Counted from the stretch's first letter, positions 13,762 to 23,149 are shown. The stretch: DNA of 32,872 bases from Gammaproteobacteria bacterium (GCA_903970185.1 CAJCIC010000049.1:1-32872), one strand, 5' to 3'. Numbers and translations: made by a program. Notes: generated from the sequence alone by a model not told the origin.

Positions 13762-14667
13762 CTAGCGGAAGTCGTCGGGGATGACCGAGACCGCGACCGC
13801 AAGGTCGTGATCGCCGCCGCCGCGAATGATGCCGCGCAGAGGCGTGACATCGCCATAGTCGCGCCCGCGCGCGAGCGTGACGTGGGCATTGCCAGGCACC
13901 AGATCGTTGGTCGGATCAAGATCGAGCCAGTCGGAGTTGGCCCCAAGCCCCGGGCAGTGCACCGAGGCCCACGCGTGCGACGCGTCAGCACCGATGTAAC
14001 TCTCGTGCTTTTCCTTCGAGTGCGTGAGCAGATAGCCGCTGACGTAGCGCGCGGCAAGGCCGAGACTGCGCACGCAGGCGATCAGGATGTGGGCGAAGTC
14101 CTGGCACACGCCCTGGCGCTGCCTGAAGGCGTCGATCAAAGGGGTCGAAATCTCGGTGGCTTCGACTTCGTATTCGAAATCGCCATAGATGCGCTGCATC
14201 AATTCGATTGCCGCGAGCGCGATCGGCCGGCCATCGGTGAACGACTCGCGCGCATAGGCGTATAGATCGCGATGCAGCGGCACGTAGGGCGAGGCAAACG
14301 AGAACTCGCACTCGGGGCGCCACGGCACGCCGCTCAAGTAGCGCATGCGCGCCTCGGCCTCCTCCCAGGGCAGGCTGGCGGCAAAGTCGGCCTCCGCATA
14401 GCGGGCGCGAACGCCGACCCTGCTGGTTGCGATCACCTTCAGTTCGCGATGCGGCGCATACATCGAGAAGAACTGGCGGTGGTTGTCAAAACTGTCGATC
14501 GAGGCGATCTGCCATGACGGCTCGGGTGCAATCGCAAGTGCGTGGCGCTCGATGATCTGGGCGTCGTCCTGACACGGCCTGAGATAGGCAAGATGCTGGG
14601 CGAGTTCGACCGAGCCGCTGTATTCGTAGTGCGTCTCGTGCCGGACTTCGAACATGCGATAACTCAC
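13762..14667 (-). CDS. Transglutaminase-like cysteine peptidase (small)
   Basis: A 301-aa transglutaminase-like protein with the bacterial N-terminal beta-domain (RHETHYEYSGSVELAQH) and a complete papain-like triad: C188 (GVCQDFAH), H231 (DASHAW) and D251 (DLDPTND). No signal peptide. The GTG start overlaps the TGA of the upstream fusion gene (GTGA), so translation is probably coupled; ATG 14655 is an alternative. It is the last gene of the ATP-grasp/alpha-E operon. Family members in this setting are predicted to hydrolyse or transfer amide bonds in an ATP-grasp-made peptide product. The neighbouring large protein has a second transglutaminase domain. Confidence 0.9.
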   Translation of the reverse strand: MSYRMFEVRHETHYEYSGSVELAQHLAYLRPCQDDAQIIERHALAIAPEPSWQIASIDSFDNHRQFFSMYAPHRELKVIATSRVGVRARYAEADFAASLPWEEAEARMRYLSGVPWRPECEFSFASPYVPLHRDLYAYARESFTDGRPIALAAIELMQRIYGDFEYEVEATEISTPLIDAFRQRQGVCQDFAHILIACVRSLGLAARYVSGYLLTHSKEKHESYIGADASHAWASVHCPGLGANSDWLDLDPTNDLVPGNAHVTLARGRDYGDVTPLRGIIRGGGDHDLAVAVSVIPDDFR

Positions 14668-17204
14668 GCGGTCAGGCTCCGTGCCACCTGCGCGTGGGTG
14701 AAATAGCGCCTGCCGATTTCATCAGAAATCTGCCGGCTCAGAAGGTAAAGATCGCCAACGAAAGCCAGCAGCGCCTCGTAGCGGCCGTCCTTGCGCTGAC
14801 ACAAGGCGACAAGATCGATCGGTGCGATGTCAGCGAGCATCGCCGCAAGCGGTGGCTTGTCGGCAACCGCTGGCAACGCCGCGAGCGTTGTGCCGAGCGT
14901 TTGCAGCACACAGGCGAGCGAGCGCGGGTTCTCGCCGTCGGCCACCAGCAGGTCGATCAAGGCCGCCGTCTCGTGGCGGCGCTGGTAGTGGGCTCGATAG
15001 GTGATGATCGAATCGAACAGCTCGAGCAGCAGGTCAAAGCCTGGCTCGGTCATGACCGCATCGCCCTCGAAAAGCACATTCAGGCAAGATGCCATGCCGC
15101 CCAGGCGCTCGAGCTGGCGCCCCACCGCAAGCAGGCGCCAGCCATCGTCGCGCGTCATGCGATCGGTCTGCGCACCCGTGATCGCGCTTAACTGCACGCC
15201 CAGATGCTCAAGCGCGCGCGTCGCCTCGGCAGAAGTGAAGCCCGAGTCCTGCATTTGCGAGAAGGTGGCAAAAAGATCGTCGCCGGCGGCGAGGATCAGG
15301 CGCCAGTGCGCAGGCGAGAGCCGATCGCGGATGTGGCCTGCGGCGTGGCCCAGGGCACGCACGTTAAAGCCCACGCTGGGCACGCTCGCGGGATCGGCGA
15401 GCCCGGCAATCAGGGCGCGCTCGAACACGCGCGGCGCCTGTGCCGGTGACGGCACCTCGTCGGCGACGAGACCGCGTGCCGTGCAAAGCGTATGCAAGGC
15501 AGCGAGCAATTCCTCGGGCAACTCGTCATCGCTGCCGAGGTAGGCGAGCGTGAGGCGCGCAAGGCGCACGGCATTTTCTGCGCGCTCGGCATAGCGGCCC
15601 ATCCAGAACAGGTTTTCAGCGGCGCGGCTTGAGACCGGCCGGCGCTTGTGCCTCAGGTCCTCGGCACGAATGTTCTCCGGCAGCATCGAGAAGGAGTCGA
15701 CCACGCCCGCAGTCATGACCCAGGTGTCAAGACTGCTGCCGCCGCGCTGCATCGAGACCACCTGGCGGTCGTGACTGGCAATGCGCGTCATGCCGCCAGG
15801 CAGCGCATGCCACTCGCCGTTGGCGTCAACCAGCGCAAACAGGCGCACCATGGCCGCGCGCGGGATCATCTGGCCCGCAGTCCAGGTCGGCGCTTGCGAC
15901 AGCGGCAAATAGGCCTGCACGGTATAGGCCGCCGGATCCTCGGCGATGCGCCGCTGCCATTGGGCGAGCTCGTCATCGCTGGCATCGGCAGCCAGGAAGG
16001 CTTCGAAGTTGCCGCGCGGATAGGTCGGCTTGATGACCAGGTTGCGCAGGTAAGGCAGCACGTGTTCGCGCGCCGCGGCCTCGCCGCACCACCACGACGA
16101 CAGCGACGGCAGGATCAGGCGCTCGCCAAGCAGGGCCTCGGCCAGCTTTGGAAAAAATGCACTGGTTGCAGGCGATTCGAGAAAGCTCGATCCGGGTGCA
16201 TTGGCGATCAGCACGTTGCCCGCGCGCATCGCCTGCAAAAGGCCTGGCACACCCAGGGTCGAGTCCGGGCGCAATTCGAGCGGATCGAGAAAGTCGTCGT
16301 CAAGGCGGCGCAAGACGCCATGCACGCGCTCCAAGCCATGCAGCGATTTCAGGTACAGGCAGTCATCGCGCACGGTCAAATCCGAGCCTTCGACAAGCGG
16401 CAGGCCGAGATAGCGCGCGAGGTAGGCGTGCTCGAAATAGGTTTCGTTAAACGGGCCAGGCGTGAGCAGGACAAAGCGCGGCACGCCGTCGTGATCGGGG
16501 GCGTAGGCCGTGAGGGCCTCGATCAGCCGCCTGTAGCTTGAAGCCAGATGCTCGATGTGCATGTCCCGAAACGCCTCGGGAAACTGGCGCGAGATGACCA
16601 TGCGGTTTTCCAGCACGTAGCCAAGGCCCGAGGGCGCCTGCACGCGCTGCGATACCGTCCACCACGAGCCGTCGGGTGCGCGCGCTAAATCGAAGGCGGC
16701 GATATGCAAGAAAATCCCGCCCGGCGGCTGAAAGCCGGCAATCGAGCGCAGATAGCCCGGATGGCCATGCACCAGTGCCGGTGGCAAAAGCGCCTCGGCC
16801 AGAACGCGCTGCTCGCCATAGACATCGGCGAGCACGGCATTCATCAGGCGCGCCCGTTGCACGACGCCTGCGGCGAGCTCGGCCCACTCGTCTTTTTCGA
16901 TCAGGAACGGCAGCAGGTCGAGCGACCAGGGCCTCGTCGTTCCGCTCGAATCGGCGTAGACGTTATAGGTGATGCCGTTTTCGCGGATCTGGCGCCCGAC
17001 CGCGTCCTGGCGGTGGTCGAGATCGCCAAAGCCTTCTGCGCCGAGCCGGTCGAAGAACTGCGTCCAGGCCGGCCGCAAGCGGCTGCCCTCGCCGCGCAGT
17101 TCGTCGAAGTGACCGGTGATTTTCGGCAGCGCCGAATGCGCGGCCAGCGCCGAGGCGTCGCGTTCTTCGTCGCGCTCGAAAAGCGATGGCGCTACGTTGC
17201 GCAT
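14664..17204 (-). CDS. Circularly permuted ATP-grasp fused to alpha-E domain
   Basis: An 846-aa fusion. Residues about 20-490 match the circularly permuted ATP-grasp family (YFEHAYLARYLGLPLVEGSD; LDDDFLDPLELRPDSTLGVPG). Residues about 520-846 are the helical alpha-E (DUF403) domain, beginning LFWMGRYAERAENAVRL. The region corresponding to the glycine-rich KETHGAGGYG loop of its stand-alone paralogue reads KPTYPRGNFEA, so nucleotide binding may be altered. ATG 17204 is preferred, with AAGGGA just before it; a TTG at 17246 gives a longer reading. It lies 57 nt after the stop of the DUF2126 gene and overlaps the small transglutaminase. Such proteins are predicted amide ligases of unknown substrate. 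Confidence 0.88.
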   Translation of the reverse strand: MRNVAPSLFERDEERDASALAAHSALPKITGHFDELRGEGSRLRPAWTQFFDRLGAEGFGDLDHRQDAVGRQIRENGITYNVYADSSGTTRPWSLDLLPFLIEKDEWAELAAGVVQRARLMNAVLADVYGEQRVLAEALLPPALVHGHPGYLRSIAGFQPPGGIFLHIAAFDLARAPDGSWWTVSQRVQAPSGLGYVLENRMVISRQFPEAFRDMHIEHLASSYRRLIEALTAYAPDHDGVPRFVLLTPGPFNETYFEHAYLARYLGLPLVEGSDLTVRDDCLYLKSLHGLERVHGVLRRLDDDFLDPLELRPDSTLGVPGLLQAMRAGNVLIANAPGSSFLESPATSAFFPKLAEALLGERLILPSLSSWWCGEAAAREHVLPYLRNLVIKPTYPRGNFEAFLAADASDDELAQWQRRIAEDPAAYTVQAYLPLSQAPTWTAGQMIPRAAMVRLFALVDANGEWHALPGGMTRIASHDRQVVSMQRGGSSLDTWVMTAGVVDSFSMLPENIRAEDLRHKRRPVSSRAAENLFWMGRYAERAENAVRLARLTLAYLGSDDELPEELLAALHTLCTARGLVADEVPSPAQAPRVFERALIAGLADPASVPSVGFNVRALGHAAGHIRDRLSPAHWRLILAAGDDLFATFSQMQDSGFTSAEATRALEHLGVQLSAITGAQTDRMTRDDGWRLLAVGRQLERLGGMASCLNVLFEGDAVMTEPGFDLLLELFDSIITYRAHYQRRHETAALIDLLVADGENPRSLACVLQTLGTTLAALPAVADKPPLAAMLADIAPIDLVALCQRKDGRYEALLAFVGDLYLLSRQISDEIGRRYFTHAQVARSLTA

Positions 17205-17261
17205 GCCATCCCTTGATGACCCGATGCGCAGAAACGCCCACGGCAAACAACGCCCTGCGCG

Positions 17262-20200
17262 CTAGTGGCGTCTGAGGTCGATGCTGTAAGGAAATTCAAG
17301 GCTTGTCTCCGGAGTCCTCGCCACGGCACGCCCGGCCTTGAGCGAAAGTCTTGAGAATCTGGCAAGGCGCCGGCTTTCGGCTTCGTAGGCATTGACTGGA
17401 AAAGTGTCGTAATTGCGTCCGGCGGGATGGGCCACATGATAAGTGCATCCGCCAAGCGAGCGCTGGTTCCAGGTATCGATGAGATCGAATAACAACGGTA
17501 CGTGAACGCCAATGTTCGGATGCAGCGCCGACGACGGCGCCCACGCCTTGTAGCGCACGCCGGCGATGTATTCGCCCGAGCGCCCGGTCGGGCGCAACGG
17601 CAGGCTGTGGCCATTGACGGTCAGGACGTGGCGCGTATCGGTCATGCCGGTGACGCGCACCTCAAGCCGCTCGAGCGAGGAATCGACATAGCGCACGGTG
17701 CCAGCGGCACTGGCTTCTTCGCCCAGCACGTTCCAAGGCTCGAGCGCCGAGCGCAGCGTGACTTCGACGCCGCGCGCGGAAAAGTCGCCGATGAAAGGAA
17801 AGCGGAACTCGAAATGCGGTGCGAACCAGTCGCGCTCGAAGGCAAAGCCGGTGGCATTCAGCTCGGTGATCACGTCCTCGAAGTCGAGCGCGACGTAGCT
17901 TGGCAAGAGAAAGCGGTCATGCAGTTCGTTGCCCCAGCGCGCAAGCGGCGCGCGATACGGCTCGCGCCAGAAGCGCGCCACCAGCGCGCGCAGGAGCAGC
18001 TGCTGCACGAGGCTCATGCGCGGATGCGGCGGCATCTCGAAGGCGCGCAATTCGAGCAGGCCCAAGCGCCCGGTCGGGCCATCGGGCGAATACAGCTTGT
18101 CGATGCAAAATTCGCTTCTGTGCGTGTTGCCGGTGACATCGACGAGAATGTTGCGCAGCGAGCGGTCGATCACCCAAGGCGCAATCTCCTGGCCTTTTTC
18201 TGCGACCTGCTTGCGAATCTGGGCGAGCGCGATCTCGAGTTCGTAGAGCTGGTCCATGCGCGCTTCGTCCACGCGCGGGGCCTGGCTTGTCGGGCCGATG
18301 AAAAGTCCGGAAAACAGATACGACAGCGACGGATGGTTGTGCCAGTAAGACAGGAGGCTGGCGAGGAGATCGGGGCGGCGCAGGAACGGGCTGTCAGGCG
18401 CATGCGTTGCGCCAAGCACCAGATGGTTGCCACCGCCCGTGCCGGTGTGGCGCCCGTCGATCATGAATTTTTCGGTGGAAAGGCGCGTCTCGAACGCCGC
18501 CTGGTAGAGAAATTCGGTGTGCTCGGAAAGTTCGGCCCAGCTCGCAGACGGATGGATGTTGACCTCGATGACACCCGGATCGGGCGTCACCGACAGGCTT
18601 TTCAGGCGTGCATCGCGAGGCGGCGGATACCCCTCGATGATGACCGCGACATCAAGCGCTGCTGCGGTCGCCTCGATCGCGGCGACGAGTTCGAGATAGG
18701 CGTCGACATCGCGCAAGGGCGGCATGAAGATGTACAGGCGTCCGTCGCGAGGCTCGACGCATAGCGCCGTGCGCACATGCCGTTTTGCCGATTCGAGATG
18801 CTCGGGAAGATGCGTGGCCGGCTCTTTCGCATCGCTTGCAAGCGCGGCCGGCTTGACCTCGGCGGAGGCGCCGCCGACGTAGCTTAGCCCGGCCGCGCCG
18901 CCGGTCACCTGGTGCGCCCCGGCCTGGGTGCGCAAGGGCGGCTCGCGCGTCGGCCGGCTCGCCACCGCCTCTGGCGTGAAAGGATCGGCGCTGATGATCA
19001 CTTCACGGTCCTTCTCATCGACCCACGGCAGGGCATCGAGCGGCAGGCGATAGCCCATTGGCGAGTCGCCAGGCAGAAGGTACAGACGCTCATCGCGCAG
19101 GAACCATGGACCGGTGCGAAAACGCCTGAGCGATTCCTCGAAAGTCAAGGGCAGGAGATAGCCGATGACCTTCGAGAGTCCCTGCTGGAAGACCTTGCGC
19201 AGCCGGCTGCGCTCAAGCGGATCGTCAAGGCGTGCATCGAGCGGATCAACATTGACCGGCAGGCGCCGCTCGCGCCAGAGGTAGTAATACACGTCCTCAT
19301 AGGCCGGCAGATGATGGTGCGCGGTGATGAAAAGCTTGGTTGCGAGCAGCTTCACGAAGCGCTCGGCATCCTCTGCGGTGTAGCTCGAAGCGATGCGCTC
19401 GTCGGCCAGGCGCTTGCGATCGTTCCAGCACGGCTTGCCATCGCCGCGCCAATAGACGCTCAAGGCCCAGCGCGGCAACTGCTCGCCCGGATACCACTTG
19501 CCCTGGCCGAAATGCAGGAAGCCGCCACTGCCGTAATGGTCGGCTAAGCGAAACAGCAATGCCGTGGCCAGCTCGCGTTTCTTCGGGCCCAAGGCGGTGG
19601 TATTCCATTCGGCGCCGTCGCGGTCATCGACCGAGACGAAGGTCGGCTCACCGCCCATGGTCAGGCGCACGTCCATGGCCTCGAGCTGGCGATCGACGGC
19701 CTCGCCCAGGCGATCGATCGACTGCCACGTCTCCTCGCTGTAGGGCGCGGTGACGCGCGGCGACTCGAAGATGCGCGTCACCGACATGTGATGCTCGAAC
19801 TCGACCTCGGCGAAATCGACCGCGCCGCTCACCGGCGCGGCACTGCCAGGCTCGGGCGTCGCAGCCAGCGGAATGTGGCCTTCACCGGCCAGCAGTCCCG
19901 ACGTCGGGTCAAGCCCGATCCATCCGGCACCGGGCAGGAACACTTCGCACCAGGCGTGCAGGTCGGTGAAATCGGCGCTCGCCCCCGAGGGCCCGTCAAG
20001 CGACTTGACGTCGGCCTTGAGCTGGATCAGGTAGCCCGAGACGAAGCGCGCGGCAAGCCCGCGGTAGCGCAAGAGCTGCACCAAAAGCCAGGCCGAGTCG
20101 CGGCACGAGCCGGCTGCGAGCTCGAGCGTCTCTTCAGGCGTTTGCACGCCAGGCTCAAGGCGGATCAGGTAGCTCACGTCATGTTGCAGCTGGCGGTTGA

Positions 20201-20651
20201 GATCGACGACGAAATCCAGCGTGCGGCCGCGCGTGCCTTCGATCGAGCGCAGGTAATTCTTGAAGCGCTTGCCCTCGCCCGTGGCCTTGTCGCGGGCCAG
20301 GTAAGGGGCCAGCTGGCGCAGCAGTTCCTCGTCGTACTGGAAGGGAAAATTCTCGGCGCTCGGATCGATGAAAAAATCGAACGGGTTATACACCGCCATC
20401 TCGGCCACCAGCGCCACCGTGACGCTGAAGTCACGCGTGCGATCAGGCACGACCACGCGCGCCAGGTAATTGGCAAAGGGATCCTGCTGCCAGTTGAGAA
20501 AGTGCTGGCTTGGCGAGATCTTCAGTGAATAGGCGAGAATCGGCGTGCGGCAGTGCGGTGCCGGACGCAGGCGGATCAACTGCGGTCCAAGCGCGACCAG
20601 GCGGTCGTACTTGTAGCGCGTGATGTGACTCAGTGCAACGTGGATGGCCAA
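17262..20651 (-). CDS. Transglutaminase - DUF2126 (glutamine synthetase-like ligase) fusion
   Basis: A 1129-aa protein. The N-terminal 280 residues are a transglutaminase-like domain with a triad C183 (GSCRDSAW), H232 (DLHAWCE) and D248 (GLDPTSG). The rest is DUF2126, classed as a circularly permuted glutamine-synthetase-like amidoligase; likely metal or nucleotide residues are in EVNIHPSASW (E696), DGRHTGTGGGNH (about 735) and LLELRAFEMPPHPRMS (about 867). A low-complexity linker sits near 560-610. TTG is the only plausible start, preceded by GAGGTGAG. It has the usual length of the family (about 1100). Two opposing activities in one chain, amide synthesis and amide cleavage or transfer, suggest proofreading or modification of a conjugate. 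Confidence 0.9.
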   Translation of the reverse strand: MAIHVALSHITRYKYDRLVALGPQLIRLRPAPHCRTPILAYSLKISPSQHFLNWQQDPFANYLARVVVPDRTRDFSVTVALVAEMAVYNPFDFFIDPSAENFPFQYDEELLRQLAPYLARDKATGEGKRFKNYLRSIEGTRGRTLDFVVDLNRQLQHDVSYLIRLEPGVQTPEETLELAAGSCRDSAWLLVQLLRYRGLAARFVSGYLIQLKADVKSLDGPSGASADFTDLHAWCEVFLPGAGWIGLDPTSGLLAGEGHIPLAATPEPGSAAPVSGAVDFAEVEFEHHMSVTRIFESPRVTAPYSEETWQSIDRLGEAVDRQLEAMDVRLTMGGEPTFVSVDDRDGAEWNTTALGPKKRELATALLFRLADHYGSGGFLHFGQGKWYPGEQLPRWALSVYWRGDGKPCWNDRKRLADERIASSYTAEDAERFVKLLATKLFITAHHHLPAYEDVYYYLWRERRLPVNVDPLDARLDDPLERSRLRKVFQQGLSKVIGYLLPLTFEESLRRFRTGPWFLRDERLYLLPGDSPMGYRLPLDALPWVDEKDREVIISADPFTPEAVASRPTREPPLRTQAGAHQVTGGAAGLSYVGGASAEVKPAALASDAKEPATHLPEHLESAKRHVRTALCVEPRDGRLYIFMPPLRDVDAYLELVAAIEATAAALDVAVIIEGYPPPRDARLKSLSVTPDPGVIEVNIHPSASWAELSEHTEFLYQAAFETRLSTEKFMIDGRHTGTGGGNHLVLGATHAPDSPFLRRPDLLASLLSYWHNHPSLSYLFSGLFIGPTSQAPRVDEARMDQLYELEIALAQIRKQVAEKGQEIAPWVIDRSLRNILVDVTGNTHRSEFCIDKLYSPDGPTGRLGLLELRAFEMPPHPRMSLVQQLLLRALVARFWREPYRAPLARWGNELHDRFLLPSYVALDFEDVITELNATGFAFERDWFAPHFEFRFPFIGDFSARGVEVTLRSALEPWNVLGEEASAAGTVRYVDSSLERLEVRVTGMTDTRHVLTVNGHSLPLRPTGRSGEYIAGVRYKAWAPSSALHPNIGVHVPLLFDLIDTWNQRSLGGCTYHVAHPAGRNYDTFPVNAYEAESRRLARFSRLSLKAGRAVARTPETSLEFPYSIDLRRH

Positions 20652-20660
20652 GAACTCACC

Positions 20661-21647
20661 TCAAGCTTGGTGCAACACCAGAAAATCCGCGCTCACCCGG
20701 CGTCCGAGATCGTTGACACGCTCAAGGAAATTGGTGAGGTAGGCGTGCAGGCCCATCTGCAGGATATCGTCGATGCGGCCGTACTCGAGTTCTGCCTTGA
20801 GCATGCCCGCGCGCCTTTCGGTCTCCTGCGAATGGTCATTGGTGACCTTGGCGAGGTTGCTGCGCACCTCGTCGACACAGGCCAGAAGCGAGCGCGGCAT
20901 GTCGCCCCGCAGGATCATCAATTCGGCAACGCGCGAGGGCGTGATGACATCGCGATAGACCTTGCGATAAATCTCGAACGCCGAGACCGAGCGCAACACC
21001 GCCGCCCAGTAATAGAAATCGCGATAGTTGGTAGGCTCGGTGCCATGGCGGCCACTGTCAGGCAGGGGCTCGACGAGTTGCCCGGCTTCAGCCAGGCCAT
21101 GGTATTTGACATCGAGGATGCGCGCCGTGTTGTCGGCACGCTCGAGAAAGGTGCCAAGCCTTGCGAAATAGAACGACTCGTCTTTCAGCATGGTGCCGAT
21201 CATGACGCCGCGCGAGAGGTGCGAGCGGAACTTGACCCACTCGAAAAAGGCACTCGGATCGCGCTCGAGCGTCTTGCCGCGAAGCAGCTGGTTGAGTTCC
21301 AGCCAGGTCGTGTTGTAGGTCTCCCAGGCTTCGGTGGTGAGCGTGCCGCGCACGGCGCGCGCATTCTCGCGTGCGGCGCGCAGGCACGACAGGATCGAAG
21401 ACTCGTTCTTGGCATCGCGAACCATGAAGTCCATCAGTTCGCGCGGCGAAAAGCTGTGGCCGCCGGCCACGAATTTCTCGCGCAACTCGGAGATGCCAAG
21501 CATCGCCTGCCAGCCCTCGGCCGAGCGCGCCTCCGATTGCGGCAGCAGCGACGTCTGCACGTTGACATCCAGCATGCGTGCGGTGTTCTCGGCGCGCTCG
21601 ATGTAGCGCGCCATCCAGAACAGATGATCGGCGGTGCGGCTTAGCAC
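20661..21647 (-). CDS. Alpha-E (DUF403) protein
   Basis: A 328-aa all-helical protein of the alpha-E family, beginning LSRTADHLFWMARYIERAEN, the family hallmark, with a second similar helix later (TFLERADNTARILDV). The molecular role is unknown; it is almost always found with circularly permuted ATP-grasp and transglutaminase proteins and may scaffold or bind their product. The GTG start lies 1 nt after the TGA of the ATP-grasp gene, implying translational coupling. The paralogous domain is fused to an ATP-grasp further down the operon, which indicates the two proteins act in one complex. Confidence 0.92.
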   Translation of the reverse strand: MLSRTADHLFWMARYIERAENTARMLDVNVQTSLLPQSEARSAEGWQAMLGISELREKFVAGGHSFSPRELMDFMVRDAKNESSILSCLRAARENARAVRGTLTTEAWETYNTTWLELNQLLRGKTLERDPSAFFEWVKFRSHLSRGVMIGTMLKDESFYFARLGTFLERADNTARILDVKYHGLAEAGQLVEPLPDSGRHGTEPTNYRDFYYWAAVLRSVSAFEIYRKVYRDVITPSRVAELMILRGDMPRSLLACVDEVRSNLAKVTNDHSQETERRAGMLKAELEYGRIDDILQMGLHAYLTNFLERVNDLGRRVSADFLVLHQA

Positions 21648-21648
21648 G

Positions 21649-23076
21649 TCAGAGCTCCAGCACCCAGGTGTCCTTGGTGCCGCCGCCTTGCGAGGAGTTG
21701 ACGATCAAGGAGCCCTCGCGCAAGGCCACGCGCGTCAGGCCGCCTGGCACCATCGTCACGGTCTGGCCCGAGAGCACGAACGGGCGCAAGTCGATATGGC
21801 GCGGCGCCACGCCCGATTCGACAAAGGTCGGGCACGCCGACAGCGCCAGCGTGGGCTGCGCGATGTACTTCTTCGGATGCTTCTTGAGCGCGCCGCGAAA
21901 GGCCTCGATTTCGGCCTTGGTCGAGGCCGGCCCGATCAGCATGCCGTAGCCGCCGGCACCGTGCGTCTCCTTCACGACGAGCTGCTCGAGGTTGGCAAGG
22001 GTATAGGCCAGGTCGTCTTCTTTTCGGCACTGGTAGGTCGGCACGTTGTTCAGGATCGACTTCTCGCCGAGGTAAAACTCGATCATCTTGGGCACGTAGG
22101 GATAGATCGACTTGTCATCGGCAACACCGGTGCCAATCGCGTTGGCAAGCGTGACGCGGCCGGCCCGGTAGACGCCCAGAATGCCAGGCACGCCCAGGCT
22201 CGAATCGGCGCGAAACGCGAGCGGGTCAAGGAAATCGTCGTCGACGCGGCGATAGATGACATCGACCCGGCGCGGCCCGCGCGTCGTGCGCATGAAGACA
22301 AAGCCATCGTCAACGAAAAGGTCCTGGCCTTCGACCAGCTCGACGCCCATCTGCTGCGCGAGGAAGGCGTGCTCGAAATAGGCCGAGTTGTACATGCCCG
22401 GGGTCATGACGACGACGGTCGGATCTTCGCGGTCCTTGGGTGCGACAGCCCGCAGCGTCTCGAGCAGGATGTCGGGGTAATGGGCAACCGGTGCGACCCG
22501 GTGCAGCGAGAAGAGCTCGGGAAAGAGCCGCATCATCATCTTGCGGTCTTCAAGCATGTAGGACACGCCCGAGGGCACGCGCAGGTTGTCTTCGAGCACA
22601 TAGAACTCGCCTGCGCCTGCGCGCACGACATCCACGCCGGCAATGTGGGCATAAATGCCAAGCGGCACATCGATGCCGCGCATCTCCGGGCGATATTGCG
22701 AGTTGGCAAGGATCTGTTCCTTGGGCACGATGCCCGCACTGACGATGTCCTGGTCGTGATAGATATCGCCGATGAACGAGTTCAGCGCCTTGACGCGCTG
22801 GCGCAGGCCGGCCTCGAGAATCTGCCACTCGTTGGCCGGAAGAATGCGCGGGATGATGTCAAAGGGAATCGTGCGTTCGGTACCTGCGTCATCGCCGTAG
22901 ACGGCAAAGGTGATGCCGACGCGGCGAAAGATCAGGTCGGCCTCGGCGCGCTTGCTGGCCAGCGACTCCGCGCTTTGCCCTTCAAGCCACTCCGAAAACG
23001 CCGCGTAATGTTCCCTGACGCGGCCGTTTGCCTCTGACATTTCGTCGAAAAACCGGATCGGGCTGGAGTCGGGCAT
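21649..23076 (-). CDS. Circularly permuted ATP-grasp ligase (COG2308)
   Basis: A 475-aa stand-alone ATP-grasp protein. Motifs: GDDAGTERTIPFDIIPR (residues about 60-76), LEDNLRVPSGVSYMLEDR, YFEHAFLAQQMGVELVEGQD, RRVDDDFLDPLAFRADSSLG, and the glycine-rich ATP loop KETHGAGGYGM with K369 and G373-G378. All are intact, so this is probably the active ligase of the pair. ATG 23076 follows AAGGA closely; an earlier in-frame start at 23136 adds 20 residues unlike the family. It is the first gene of the operon, with a 109-base leader that contains a palindrome. It is predicted to join amino acids or peptides through acyl-phosphate chemistry; the substrate is not known. Confidence 0.92.
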   Translation of the reverse strand: MPDSSPIRFFDEMSEANGRVREHYAAFSEWLEGQSAESLASKRAEADLIFRRVGITFAVYGDDAGTERTIPFDIIPRILPANEWQILEAGLRQRVKALNSFIGDIYHDQDIVSAGIVPKEQILANSQYRPEMRGIDVPLGIYAHIAGVDVVRAGAGEFYVLEDNLRVPSGVSYMLEDRKMMMRLFPELFSLHRVAPVAHYPDILLETLRAVAPKDREDPTVVVMTPGMYNSAYFEHAFLAQQMGVELVEGQDLFVDDGFVFMRTTRGPRRVDVIYRRVDDDFLDPLAFRADSSLGVPGILGVYRAGRVTLANAIGTGVADDKSIYPYVPKMIEFYLGEKSILNNVPTYQCRKEDDLAYTLANLEQLVVKETHGAGGYGMLIGPASTKAEIEAFRGALKKHPKKYIAQPTLALSACPTFVESGVAPRHIDLRPFVLSGQTVTMVPGGLTRVALREGSLIVNSSQGGGTKDTWVLEL

Positions 23077-23134
23077 GTTCCTTGGCGCTAGGCTTGGTGG
23101 TCGAGCCGGGGTGCGCGCGACAGGCAATGCGAGC

Positions 23135-23149
23135 ACACGCGGCGCGTGT
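23135..23149. promoter_or_regulatory. Perfect 15-bp palindrome upstream of the ATP-grasp operon
   Basis: ACACGCG-G-CGCGTGT is a perfect 7-bp inverted repeat with a single central base, 59 bases before the ATP-grasp ATG in the leader between tatD and that gene. A -10-like CATAAC (23153-23148, minus strand, 4/6) abuts and partly overlaps it. The layout suits an operator for a dimeric repressor. Part of the symmetry may be chance in GC-rich DNA. Confidence 0.4.
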
